Source: Symsagittifera roscoffensis (taxonomy: Eukaryota; Xenacoelomorpha; Acoela; Convolutidae). From it: a stretch of 60,000 nucleotides of DNA. The DNA lies in contig NC_087062.1 of NCBI RefSeq assembly GCF_963678635.1, forward strand, positions 30,716,833 to 30,776,832, given 5' to 3'. Both the position numbers and the translations under genes were made by a program. Shown in pieces: positions 33,324 to 43,906 of the stretch. A model generated the notes under the pieces. The model saw nothing but the letters and a program-made list of their open reading frames with translations. It did not search any database and was not told where the DNA came from. Each line of letters opens with the position of its first letter. The stretch's first letter is position 1.

Positions 33324-33396
33324 GCGACCATGGAGCAGTCGGCAGCGCGTAAGTCTCATAATTTTAAGGTCGTGAGTTCGAGCCTCACTGGTCGCA
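33324..33396 (+). tRNA. tRNA-Met (CAT), TGGAGCAG box A
   Basis: C11A in box A and the D stem, and C40T. Acceptor and T arm perfect. Confidence 0.6.
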
Positions 33397-33723
33397 GTTC
33401 ACGCAAAACATTTTTGTTTCATTTAAATCGAACTATGAAAACTTAAAAAAACTTGAAAAAACCACAGGCAAAACTTATAATCAACTGAAGCGATTAGAAC
33501 CGAATTGTTTGTTTTTATTCCAATAACAAGTCCATTCATTCAACATATTCGATTATCGCGAAAACGCGCAAAAGAGAAATGAAAATTGCAAAATTAGATA
33601 CAGATGTTCACAAGAAAACAGTTCATTCAAGTTTTCCAAATTTTGGGAGGAAAAATGAACTTTTGCGCGAACACCAAAACTGATTAAACAGACACAAAAA
33701 AGAGTCGAACTATTTCCATCCAA

Positions 33724-33796
33724 GCGACCATGGAGCAGTCGGCAGCGCGTAAGTCTCATAATCTTAAAGTCGTGAGTTCGAGCCTCACTGGTCGCA
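33724..33796 (+). tRNA. tRNA-Met (CAT), TGGAGCAG box A
   Basis: C11A and G45A. Neighbour of 33324 in a distinct edge subfamily whose spacer reads AAGTTTTCCAAA. Confidence 0.6.
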
Positions 33797-34128
33797 GCTC
33801 ACGCAATACATTTTTGTTTCAATTAAATCGAACTAAAAAAACTCAAAAAACTTGAGAAAAACTACAGGCAAAACTTATAATTAACTTAAGCGTTTAGAAC
33901 CGAATTGATTGTTTTTATTTCAATAACAAATCAAATCATTAAAAACTTTCGATTATTGCGAAAAAGCGCAAAAAGAGAAATAAAAAATTCAAAAACAGAT
34001 ACAGATGTACACAAGAAAACAGTTCATTCGAGTTTTCCGAAATTTGGGAGGGAAAAAGAACTTTTGCGCGATCACCAAAACCAAGGGAACAGACACAAAA
34101 AGCGTCAAGCACTTTACAAACAATGCAC

Positions 34129-34201
34129 ACGACCATGGCGCAGTCGGAAGCGCGTAAGTATCATAATCTTTAGGTCGTGAGTCCGAGCCTCACTAGTCGC
34201 A
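34129..34201 (+). tRNA. tRNA-Met (CAT), diverged
   Basis: G1A, C20A, C32A, A44T, T55C and G67A. Box B is impaired. Confidence 0.42.
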
Positions 34202-34249
34202 GTTCAAGAAAACAATTTTTTTTGCTTTATATTGAACTATAAAAATTTA

Positions 34250-34489
34250 AAAACTCGATTCTAACGCTTCATTTGAAGATAAATTTTGCTGTTCAATTTT
34301 TTTATGTTTTTTTTCAAAGTTCGATAAAAGCAAAGAAAAATAATTTTCATTAACTGCTCAGAATGAGACTAGAACTCACGACCATAAGATTATGAGATTT
34401 ACGCGCTTCGGATTGCGCTATGCTTATTTGCCTTGTTGGTAAGTTGTTTGACGCCTTTTTTGTGACTGTTCCCTTGGTTTTGGTGATCG
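34250..34489 (-). repeat. Inverted array unit near the right edge
   Basis: The reverse complement reads CGATCACCAAAACCAAGG, ACAGTCACA, a tRNA relic and then GCAAAATTTATC, the same order as plus-strand units. It is the only unit I see in reverse orientation. Confidence 0.8.
34355..34427 (-). pseudogene. Inverted tRNA-Met relic
   Basis: On the minus strand GCGCAATCCGAAGCGCG is followed by the loop CTCATAA and GTGAGTTCTAG. The acceptor arms ATAAGCA and TCTGAGC do not pair. Confidence 0.65.
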
Positions 34490-34756
34490 AAATATCAAAA
34501 AACAAGAAAAAAAAAACAAGCAAAATTTATAATCAACTAACGCGTTCAAAACCAAATTCAATTAAAAATCAACCCATTAAAACATCAAATTTTCCCGCAG
34601 TCGCGCAAAAGAGGGTGACAAAAGCAAGAGATGTTCCCATGAAAACAGCTCATTTGGGTTTTTTTAGTTCCGGGAAAAAAAACTAAATTTTTGTGCAATC
34701 ACCGAAATAATGAGAACAGACTCAAAAAAAAGTCAAAGAACTATATCATAACGCAC

Positions 34757-34829
34757 GCGACCATGGCGCAGTCAGCAGCGCGTAATTCTCATAATCTTAA
34801 AGTCGTGAATTCGAGCCTCACTGGTCGCA
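34757..34829 (+). tRNA. tRNA-Met (CAT), last unit of the array
   Basis: Acceptor perfect. G18A breaks the GG pair of the D-loop, G30T, and G53A breaks G53-C61 in box B. Likely inactive. Confidence 0.48.
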
Positions 34830-34934
34830 GTTCAAGAAAAACAATTACAATTTTCTTTGCTTTATATTGAACTATAAAAGTTTAAAAACATTTGAAAAAA
34901 ATACAAGCAAAATTTATAATCAACTAACAACAAA

Positions 34935-34967
34935 GAAACAACGAAGAATCGTTGTCATCGTTGTTTC
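34935..34967. repeat. Perfect 10-bp hairpin at the array edge
   Basis: GAAACAACGA and TCGTTGTTTC flank a 13-nt loop, within about 10 bp of where unit homology ends. Confidence 0.6.
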
Positions 34968-35813
34968 TACTCATCAAAAAAAACAAACGAAGAAATTGCA
35001 TGTAACGCCCAAAGTGAATCCACGGCAAGTTTTATTAATAGCGTGTGCAAAACTAAACCGACAGAGCTTAAGTCGACAACAATGAAGCCGAAAAATCATT
35101 GGCGGAAATTTAGTATCCACAACAGCTATGAATAACGTGTGCAAATTGGAAACTAAACCGACAGAGCTTAACTATACACACTATGATTTGAGTTTTAGTT
35201 ACAGCATACAGCTGTAGTAATTAGTACCCACCCACTAGTTGGATTTCAATTTTCATGAAACTGAGCACGTCAGCTGCATACCAACATCAAACGTGATTCA
35301 ACAGTTTTTTTTAACCTGTTTGTTAACCCGAAAACAGTCTATATTCCGATTAGTAAAAGCTTGCTAATCATTTATACATTTTTTTCACCCTAAGTTATTG
35401 ATGTTAAGCTTTATGCTTCATGTTTGGCCTTGAATGCCACAGCGAGGGTCTAACGAGATTTGTTTTGAACAAAATAGAAGTCTCCTGTCAACGATTTAAA
35501 CTGGAAATCAGTTGTAATATATCTTATTCGCTAAACGTTGTTTTATAAATACTCGAAGAATCGAACAAGCTGGGTAATAGCTTAGAAACATGGCACTCGT
35601 ACTAGAAGAGCTCATCTTGTACGACAAACTTTATGATCGGATTTCGGCACATTTCTTCTTCCTTCTGCAAAAAGATCAAATGAAATTTAAGGAAAAAAAA
35701 CAAACCGTATGGGTTTTAAAATATGTTTTTAGGAAATCTGAAGTAAAAACACTGCAGATCTGAAGTAAATAATTAACACATTTCCAGCTTCAATGAGGGT
35801 ATATCGTTACTGC

Positions 35814-36410
35814 GCAAGTAGAAAAGAATGTTCCGACCATAGTCTTGAAAAATATACAAAAAAATTTTTTTTTTCAAACTATTTGTAGTTTTTTCTGCGT
35901 GGTGTGAATGAAAGATCTAAACGAAAAAAAAACAAAATCAGCCATGTTCAATAATTATAGTCAAACAGCCAAAGAGGAAAACAGTTTTTCTAGAAAAATG
36001 AGTAGAAACACGAAAAAAATCGTTAAAAATTTTTTTTGCAGAAAGTTTTTGAAGTTTGAAGTTTTTGATTCCCAAATTGGCACTAATAACTCAAAAAACT
36101 AACTTTACTCAAGAAACTAAATTTTCACGGATTAAATTGAGCATAAACTGGTTATTGGAAACATGCACGCTCGCCTCATTAGCTTGAAATTAGACAAAAG
36201 TCAAACCGGTTTTTCTCACCAAAGGGAAAACGTTTTCGAAATTTTCAATGTCGTTCGAATCACGATCTAATGGGTTTTAATATGACATATCACTCAACTC
36301 ATTGCGAGGACTATTTGTGGTACTTAATTTTGGGTGGAAAACAAAAAAAACTAAACACGAATACAAGTTCTTCCACATTTTTTTAAATAGTCAGAACAAT
36401 AAAAACAGTC
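35814..36410. repeat. Dispersed repeat, copy 1
   Basis: Shares an ordered series of blocks with 36,496-37,110 at an offset of about 682 bp: GAATGTTC then GACCATAGTCTT, TTTTTCTGCGTGG, ATGTCGTTC, ACTATTTGTGGTA and a C-rich 3' end. Strongly diverged. Confidence 0.65.
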
Positions 36411-36495
36411 ATAGTGACGTTGAAAGCGTTATTTAAAGAAAAAAGTGAGTTTTGACTTACCCACGCCAAAATAGAACAAGAATAGCCGGTTATTA

Positions 36496-37110
36496 GCAAG
36501 TAGCACAGAATGTTCAGACCATAGTCTTTAAAAAACTACAAGGTAAAGCTTTTTTTCAAATTAGTTTTTCTGCGTGGGGTGATAAAAATATGTTTATGTA
36601 AAACTACTTTTTAGGCATTTTTGACATTCATAGTAATACAGGCAAAAAAAACACAAACATTTATCAGAACATTGAGTAGAAAAACTTAAATAAAAAATAA
36701 TGATAACTCAAAAAAAAAAATTTTGCAGAAAACTTTCCGATTTTTTTGAAGTCTTTGGTTCTTAAAATGGAGCTACAAAACTCGAAAAATTAATTTTACT
36801 GCCCTCAAGTTAAGGGCTGAAATTTTGGATTTATCCGAATTAAACTGTTGTAAGAATGTTTGCTTGCTTTATTCGCTCGAATTAAGACGAAAAAATTAAA
36901 ATTCCAAACCGGTTTTTCTCAACCCCGGAAAAACTTTTTCAAAGTTTTTAAATGTCGTTCAAACGGGCTTCAGTATGATATATCGCTCAACCCAGTCTGA
37001 TGATTATTTGTGGTAGCTGTTTTGCGTGGAAAACGAAAAGAAAAAAACTAAAACACACCCGAATACAAAGTTCCTCCCCATTTTCAATGATCGGAACAAC
37101 AATAATTACA
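36496..37110. repeat. Dispersed repeat, copy 2
   Basis: Direct-orientation partner of 35,814-36,410, ending in TTCCTCCCCATTTTCAATG. Confidence 0.65.
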
Positions 37111-37415
37111 AAACAACTTCTTCGGACATCCTTCAAATATTACTCTTTGTTTTCAATCTTTTCAGTCAGTAGTACTGAACTTTTGAAAATGGGCCATCCT
37201 TAAAATCTGCTGGGTCGTTGACCCGATACTTACTAGGTATCTAAGAATCCAAATTTTGATCTAATTGAACATTTTTATCAAATAGTAAACGATTCGACAC
37301 CACACTTGACCCCAATCAGCGTTCGTTAAGGTATCTAAAATCACGAGAAAAAACGTGCTCTGCGTCATGGTTACTTTTTAGTTTTCGAAGATAGTGGCCA
37401 TATACTCAGACTGAC

Positions 37416-37925
37416 CTTTTTTAGCGCATGCTCTTGCAGTTGCAAGTTCTCCCTGTCCATGAGCCATTTTCTGCATGGCAGTGGGGGCCACACATATGGG
37501 ACTGGAGACAATTTGGCCCAGAATAGCATGACCCTGAAGGGACACGCCCTCCACGTCACGCAGCACCCTCGGAATGAGACGCAATCTGAACCAACAACAA
37601 AGACAGAACTCATCACAAAAAAAACTCTGCACTAATTTTACTGTTGGTCGTCTAAAGATCAACCTTGGAGATAGGCAATAACCGCAATCCTCGACTCGGT
37701 TGGGCAGGAAAATGTTGCCAAGAATGACATAATTAGCAGAATCGAAAAGCTGGTTGATCTAGTGTACCTTCTGAATGCTGCAACATTGTCAGCTAGGGTG
37801 TGTTCTTCGTCTGCGCCCGACTTGTAGTAGTTGAGTGCGTTACGGGGCAGAATGTTCCGAGCCTCTCTCTCGAAGTCACTCAGACACACCAATGGGGAAA
37901 AGTCGCATTGCTTGGAAGAAACCAT
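37416..37925 (-). CDS. FMN-dependent 2-hydroxyacid oxidase (HAO/glycolate-oxidase type), two N-terminal exons only
   Basis: Exon 1 is 37925-37768 from an ATG, exon 2 is 37585-37416. Donor CAGAAG/gtacac and acceptor ttggttcag join in frame (phase 2). The joined product of about 110 residues follows animal HAO1: a short lead, CLSDFEREARNILP, then YYKSGADEEHTLADN, AAFRR, LIPRVLRDVEG, and SSPICVAPTAMQKMAH with GELATARACA. The family (about 360-370 residues) oxidises glycolate or other 2-hydroxyacids with FMN, usually in peroxisomes. These residues form the N-terminal lid and first barrel strand. Exon 2 ends at an acceptable donor (AAAAAAG/gtcagt), so more exons were expected. I recognise none before the tRNA array, which begins about 2.5 kb further on this strand. 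Either a long intron spans the array or the gene is truncated. Confidence 0.82.
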
Positions 37926-39684
37926 CTTTGATTTGCACTACTCGCCGCCGCCTTCTAATGACTAAAAATCAAAAAAGGAAATGTTTCGAGTAGACCTGAA
38001 TAGTGTAAGTGAAACAAAACTAAATGCCAAATCAAATTAAAAATTTGTATTAATGGCAAAATTGTTTCATACCAATTTAAAGCGATAAGTTGATCATTTT
38101 TGCCGTTTTGGACAACCAGTACTCACCAGCATGACCAAAACTAGTAACCAAATTGAGCTTAACTCAGCGAATAAGGGATAAAAATTTGTGCCAGACATGA
38201 AAAGAAACCTTATATTAAAGATAGGCGCTGATTAATCCGACTTCCCGTAAGTCTTCTTACACAGCTTTTGCTTAAGAAGCGTTATTAAGTTTTTATCAGG
38301 AAGGTTTGAAAAATTCGATGATTTTAGTACCATTCAAAAAAATTTCAAACGCCAACGACGACAAACTTTATCGTAAGACATGCTCCTTAATTTACGCCAA
38401 AGTCCGATAAATATCTAAATATCACGGAAGCATATCTGAAATTCAGTTGAAGACATTTAACCAACTATAGCCAAACTGCCGTGCAAACTCGCTGAAAAGG
38501 TCTACCATGTTTAATGATCAAGTGAACATTCGTTGTATATGTCCGTTAAAACTTAGAGTTGTTAGAGCTCTGGAGTTTCGCAAAGCCGGCATCATCAAGT
38601 GTGAGCACTAGTCGTGGCTGATACATCGATGCTCAGTGTCTCCTCAATGTCATTGGAACCCGATACCCATATATTGTGCGAGCTATGTTCAAATAGGCGT
38701 TGATTAAATTGCAGTAAATTTCTGGAAACAAAAGCCAAAAAAAACGCTTACAAATCTGGAAACGCTTACAAATTTTGAACACAACCCCTCATATGTGGCA
38801 ACCCTTTTTCTTCACAGCTTTTTTTATTTAAAAAAGTAATATCTTTCCTAATAGTTTCCCGAAGCTCAGGCCGGACGGAAGTGATGCTTTCGCTGAATGT
38901 ATTTTTTAAGCTGTCAAGGAAAGCTAGCGTGAGCATGGCAAAAAGTGAACGCCCAGAAACACTACAAACAACTATATTAACTGGAACTATCGATGTATTA
39001 TTTTCAAATTTGGGAATCCTGTGGGGAATTTAGTATAGAGATAAAGATAAACTCAGCTTGACGTTGAAAATTGGTTAAAAAGGGAGCATCAAAAAGCCAT
39101 ATCAGATAGATGACAAAAGAAAAATCGTAATCTATAACACAATTAAAACTTATCATATCATTGTCTTTTTCCAGCATAAATTCAGCTAATAAGTATCTTC
39201 ACACAACGGCAAAGCGGAGCTTTTCACTGCTTGCAATACAATACAAGAAAGCCGCTAAGTCGAAAAATAAAATCGAAAAAAAATCGCAAATGTCGAGAGA
39301 ACTGATCTATCACAATGAATGAAGGCATGGGAAGAAAACTAACCCAGTGGTACATAGCTCAAATTTGACTAATTTTTTCTATCAATTAGGCCAAGAGGTG
39401 AGTCTAGGATTTTCTCGAGATAAGCGAGTTCTCATATATTTTTCGAAAATTTTGTGGACCTTTTTTTTGTCCGCCTGAATCCAAACATAAAAATATTACT
39501 TGCCTGAGTTCAAAAAAAAATGTCCGGGTTAGAAATACGATTGTATGTTTGTGGTAGCTAGTGTTTGATTGTTTTGGCGTTCTGATTTGTTGAAACTATA
39601 ACTGAAAATCAGTTTTCATGTCATTTTCAATTTTTGTTGCTGGTAAAGAAATGTTTGGCTTCGCCTGGACACAAAAATTAACAA
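37926..39684. other. No gene recognised
   Basis: AT-rich sequence with only short chance ORFs. At about 39,195-39,240 there is a fragment related to the GCGAAGC repeats at 59.2-59.8 kb. Confidence 0.45.
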
Positions 39685-41280
39685 GACTGCTCGTATCAGG
39701 GCGAAGCCCTGAATGTTCCGACTGCCTTTTAAGGTTTATGAAGCACTAATAAAATAAATATCATTAACAAATTAAATGTATAAAAAAGAAGAAAAAATTT
39801 TTCTAATATTTGAAATTTTTTCCATGAAAATCATCCCCCCACACGCCATATAAACTACCAAAGAATAGATTTAGCTCCTTGTAACAAATCAATTAAGGCG
39901 AATAAACTTCTTTCAACCAATTTGGAACGATTTCTAAGACGGATTAAATCTCCGCTTACGCGTTAATAGCGCGAAATATATCGCGCGTTAATTGTCCCAA
40001 ATTAGCCAAAATGGTAATCTTTAAGCAATCATAACTTTACAAAAAATGATCACAGGTGAAAAATCTATTCAAATTTAAGCTCAGGACAACAATACCTTTT
40101 GAATGATATAAAAAAATTCCGTCAAAAATGGCTAGTTAAAAAGTCGAAATTTGTCTGAAAAAAAAAACCCACCCCGAGCACAAATATTCCGTTACTTTCG
40201 TATCGAAAGTCGGAACAACAAGACTGCTTGTATCAAGGCAAAGCCCTGAGCGTTCCAACTGCCTTTTATGGTTTAAAGAGCAGAAATCACTAGAAAAATT
40301 TAATGCAATAAAATAAAATTAGAAATATATTTTTTAAAATTTTTTAGAGATTTTTTTGTGAAAACATCCCCCCACACGCCATATCAAGTACAAAAAGATA
40401 GATTTTGCTCCTATTAAAACAAAAAAATAATGGCAGATAAGCTTCCTTGAACCAATTTGGAACGATTTTTAAGACGGATTAAATCTCGCTTACGCGTTAA
40501 TAGCGCGAATTATATCGCGTGTTAATTGTCCCAAAATGGCCAAAATGGCAATCTTTAAAGCCCCATAACTCTACGAAAAATGATCACAGGTGAAATATCT
40601 TTTCAAATTTGAGCTCAGGACAACAATACCTTTCGAATTATTTGTAAAAAAATTCCGTCAAAAATGCCCTAGTTAAAAAGTCGAAATTTGTCTGAAAAAA
40701 AAACCCATCCCGAGCACAAATATTCCGTTACTTTCGTATCGAAAGTCGGAAAAAGAAGACTGCTTGTATCAAGGCAAAGCCCTGAGCGTTCCAACTGCCT
40801 TTTATGGTTTAAGGAGCAGAAATTACTTGGAAAATTTAATGCAATAAAATAAAATTAAAAATATATTTTTTAAATTTTTTTAGAGATTTTTGTGAAAACA
40901 TCACCCCACACGCCATATCAAGTACAAAAAGATAGATTTTGCTCCTATTAACAAATCAATTATGGCAGATAAGCTTCCTTGAACCAATTTGGAACGATTT
41001 CTAAGACGGATTAAATCTCCGCTTACGCCTTAAAAGCGCGAATTTTATCCCGCGTTAATTGTTCCAATAGGCCAAAATGGTAATCTTTAAACCCCCATAA
41101 ATTTACGAAAAATGATCACAGGTAAAATATCTTTTCAAATTTAAGCTCAGGACAGCAATACCTTTTGAATGATATAAAAAATTTCCGTCAAAAATGGCTA
41201 ACTAAAAAGTCGAATTTTGTCTGAAGAAAAAACCCACCCGAGCACAAATATTCCGTTACTTTCGTTACGAAAGTCGAAAC
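39685..41280. repeat. Three tandem copies of a ~537-bp repeat
   Basis: Copies start at 39685, 40222 and 40758, each with GACTGCTYGTATCARGGC. Shared landmarks are CACACGCCATAT, GATTAAATCT, GCTTACGC with AGCGCGAA, and the closing palindrome ACTTTCGTATCGAAAGT. Copies 2 and 3 are closest. No coding capacity. Confidence 0.85.
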
Positions 41281-41517
41281 AAAAACTAGATCTGAAAATC
41301 GCAAAAAAAACGAGTTGAGACCAGTCTACAAAAAACTGGTTGAGATCCGAGTTACGTTATGAATTTTCTTTTTCCTTAATTAAAAGGGTAAAACACTTAA
41401 ATAGGCTCCAAGCCTACGTTTGTTTTCTTCTTGTCTTGGTGTTGACTCGAAAAATTTTAAGGTCAGTCAGCCAAAAAAAGGATATTTCAAAACAGTGAAA
41501 ATGGTGGCACTCTTTTA

Positions 41518-41582
41518 GTAGGCAGAGGGTCGACACCATGAGGAAGTGGGGGCATCCGTACGTCCCCCTAAATCCGCTTCTG
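41518..41582. repeat. Fragment of the CAGGGGYGG-ended element (copy D)
   Basis: Ends CCCCCTAAATCCGCTTCTGG and carries the GGCAGAGGGTCGACACC segment that matches the last 60 bp of the 57.2-57.5 kb copy. Confidence 0.6.
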
Positions 41583-42399
41583 GTTGAGTTACCCTGAATT
41601 TTTATTAAGAAAATGAATTTGAGCTGTTAATCTTTGGCATGATAGCGTGCCATCAATTTGTGAGTAATTAAAAACAGTAGGTTTTGCATTACGAGGCCAA
41701 ACTGCGCACTAGATAGGCGCACAATTTAGTGTTTGCAGGTCTCTGGAATCCAGAGACAAGTCTTTAAACATGTTAAATTTTGTCGGAAGGATCAAAACAA
41801 ACGAAAGAACAAAAGAAGATCAAAGAAAGCTTCCCGTCCTTGTTGCGGAATCTGCTTACAATTCACAAAAAAACAACTTGGCTTCGTGAGGTGCGTGTAG
41901 AAGCTACGGAAAAAAGAAAAAAACTTATTGCACTCTATAAAACGTCCAACTGATAGTTCGGGGCATCGCATATTCCGTGGTTTAACCGAATTTCCGCAAA
42001 AAATGAAACTATTGATTTGATAGTATAACTTGTTTCAAGACTATAAATAACTCAGGACCTACTTGAGGTGGTCATCTTATGTATCGACTCTAAGGGTTAA
42101 CTTTTGGGCTCTTTCGACCCTGTGGGTCAAGCATGTAGATTTACAATGTGTCGACCCTTGTGACTACCCGTATCTAAAAGAATCTCAAAAAAACAGATAT
42201 CACTATTAATGCAGATGTAGCGGCAGTTGCACATCTGGCCAGATCTGAAATTATGATAGGCAGATCTGACCAGTAACTTTTTTCTTTAAAGTGTTAGAAC
42301 AGACATAGTCACGTCTTGATCAGATTTAATCAGCCATAGTTAAGACATGTTCATGTCTGCAAAAGTTGCGATATACAAATTTGCAGCTGTTTCACTTCA

Positions 42400-42800
42400 G
42401 TTTTTATTGTTCCTAACATTGAAAATGGGGAGGAACTTTGTACTCGGGTGTGTTATAGTTTTTTCCACGCAAAATCAGGTACCACAAATAATCATCAGAC
42501 TGTGTTGAGTGATATATACTAAAGAAGCCCCTTTTAGTCGTAATTTGAACCTTTAAAGTTTCCAAAAAAAATTCCAGCGTCGAGAAAAACCGGTTTGAAA
42601 TTTTTAGTTTTTCGTCAAATTTCGCCCAAATAAAGTGATGATAACTCATTAAACTGTTCATTTAGGCTGAAAAAAAACTTATTTTTCTAGAAGGAAACTA
42701 GTTTTGAAAGCTTCATTTGGCACTTCCCCGGAAAGAAAAAATTTTCTAAAAAAATTTTTAAAAAAACTGCAACAAAGCAGAAAAAAATTTGAAATTTAAA
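42400..42800. repeat. Dispersed repeat, inverted copy 3
   Basis: The reverse complement matches the second half of 36,496-37,110, including GAACTTTGTACTCGGGTGTG and CACAAATAATCATCAGACTG read from this strand. Confidence 0.6.
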
Positions 42801-43906
42801 AAAAAAAATTTTTTTTTGATTTTTTGGTTTGTAATTTTTTTTGAAGACAACTGTTACTGTTGTTGATATGTCTAATTTACCAACTTCTTAAGCGTGTGTA
42901 TAGGAAAGAACTTGCAATCTGAGTAAACGAGAAAGAAACCTTAGCTAGCTAACCACCACTTACCTGTTGAATGAATTAATTTGAAGAGTTTAAATAAGCT
43001 AAATATATGCAAAAAACTTGCAAATAGTTGTTTTGACTTTGTTACGAATGATGGATAATTTCGGTTTCCAGACTTGAACTCAACTGCAAAATAATTGCAT
43101 ACCGATATTTACCTGCAATATGTATAGGTCGGGTCAGAAGTTAAATTTAGATGATTAGCCAGCTTAACTGAATGATTTCAGCAGCTGGCAAACAGAGCGA
43201 CCATTCTTGAACTCGCCTACAGATATGGTTTCAATCTTAGTTTGCTGAATTTGAGGTGATATGAATTATTGCATATAAGTTGTGTTGCAGATTTAAAGCA
43301 CTCAATTTGCATTGCCAATCATAACACGAATGGCATGTGTTTGGCTGATTTCGTATCCTTATTAACCACTCGGGGAGGGGGGAGATGGAAACAAAAATAA
43401 TTTATTTTCTCAAGTTTTCTTAAACCATTCAATTAAGCCCCGCCCAGACGTTCAGTAAGTATTGCAAGTTGTGTATTGCGATTGACAGTTGTTGAAGTTC
43501 AGCGCATTATGCCATTTTTATGAAATTCCGTTTCATAAAAACTTCGCAGTTAAAAAGTTATTTAAACGGATCATGTTTGTCATATCTTATGTAAAACGAA
43601 AAGCTTCAAAAATTATACTCAATGAAGTATGATGGCTAAAAAAGCGTTATTTGTCAACATATGGTAAGCTTAAAAAAGCAACATTTGAGCACTTTTATCT
43701 GTCTGCAACGCCACAAACAATACCATTAAAACAAATAAAATCCTAACCATTTGGTAGTCATACTTTTAAAAATAAATTCCCGAGACAAACTTTACATTAG
43801 CAGGCCATTCATGGTTATTCAGATCATACTTTAACATTCAGTCCTACTCGCGTCTAATTCATCGAAGAATAACTTTTTCGAATTATTGTTAAGTAATAAA
43901 CTAATT

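Larger units (their letters stand above)
1..34927 (+). repeat. Tandem array of ~394-bp units, each with a tRNA-Met gene or relic
   Basis: Units follow head to tail, with the tRNA start recurring every 384-408 bp (mostly 393-397) up to about 24 kb. Each standard unit has an A-rich spacer with a conserved block (GTGATCACCGAAATAATGG, then an ACAGACAC motif), a 73-nt tRNA, a T4-T5 tract 15-25 nt downstream, and an AT-rich tail holding AAAGCTTTTAGAACC. The spacer is about as well conserved as the tRNA, which points to concerted evolution by unequal exchange or gene conversion. I see no poly-A tails or target-site duplications between units, so this is not a pile of SINE insertions. After about 24 kb, units of irregular length (about 256-303 and 481 bp) interrupt the register and divergence rises. 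The left end lies outside the window. A collapsed or expanded assembly cannot be excluded. Confidence 0.95.
34968..37370. other. Gene-poor stretch right of the array
   Basis: AT-rich DNA without convincing exons on either strand. It has a short direct repeat (CTAAACCGACAGAGCTTA at about 35,053 and 35,152) and two diverged copies of a longer repeat listed separately. I looked on the minus strand for the missing hydroxyacid-oxidase exons and did not recognise them. Confidence 0.5.
41281..43840. other. No gene recognised
   Basis: Intergenic AT-rich sequence between the 537-bp repeats and the PDZ/PTP gene. Contains one transposon-end fragment and an inverted repeat copy (separate entries), and nothing else I can support. 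Confidence 0.45.

Noticed and set aside
1-34927. CRISPR array or rDNA/5S array.
   Set aside because: The repeat is a 394-bp unit without short spacers, and its only RNA-like part folds as tRNA-Met. No 5S or rRNA motif.
1-34927. Cluster of tRNA-derived SINE insertions.
   Set aside because: Units are strictly head to tail (one inversion) with constant period and no poly-A or target-site duplications, which fits a satellite and not retroposition.
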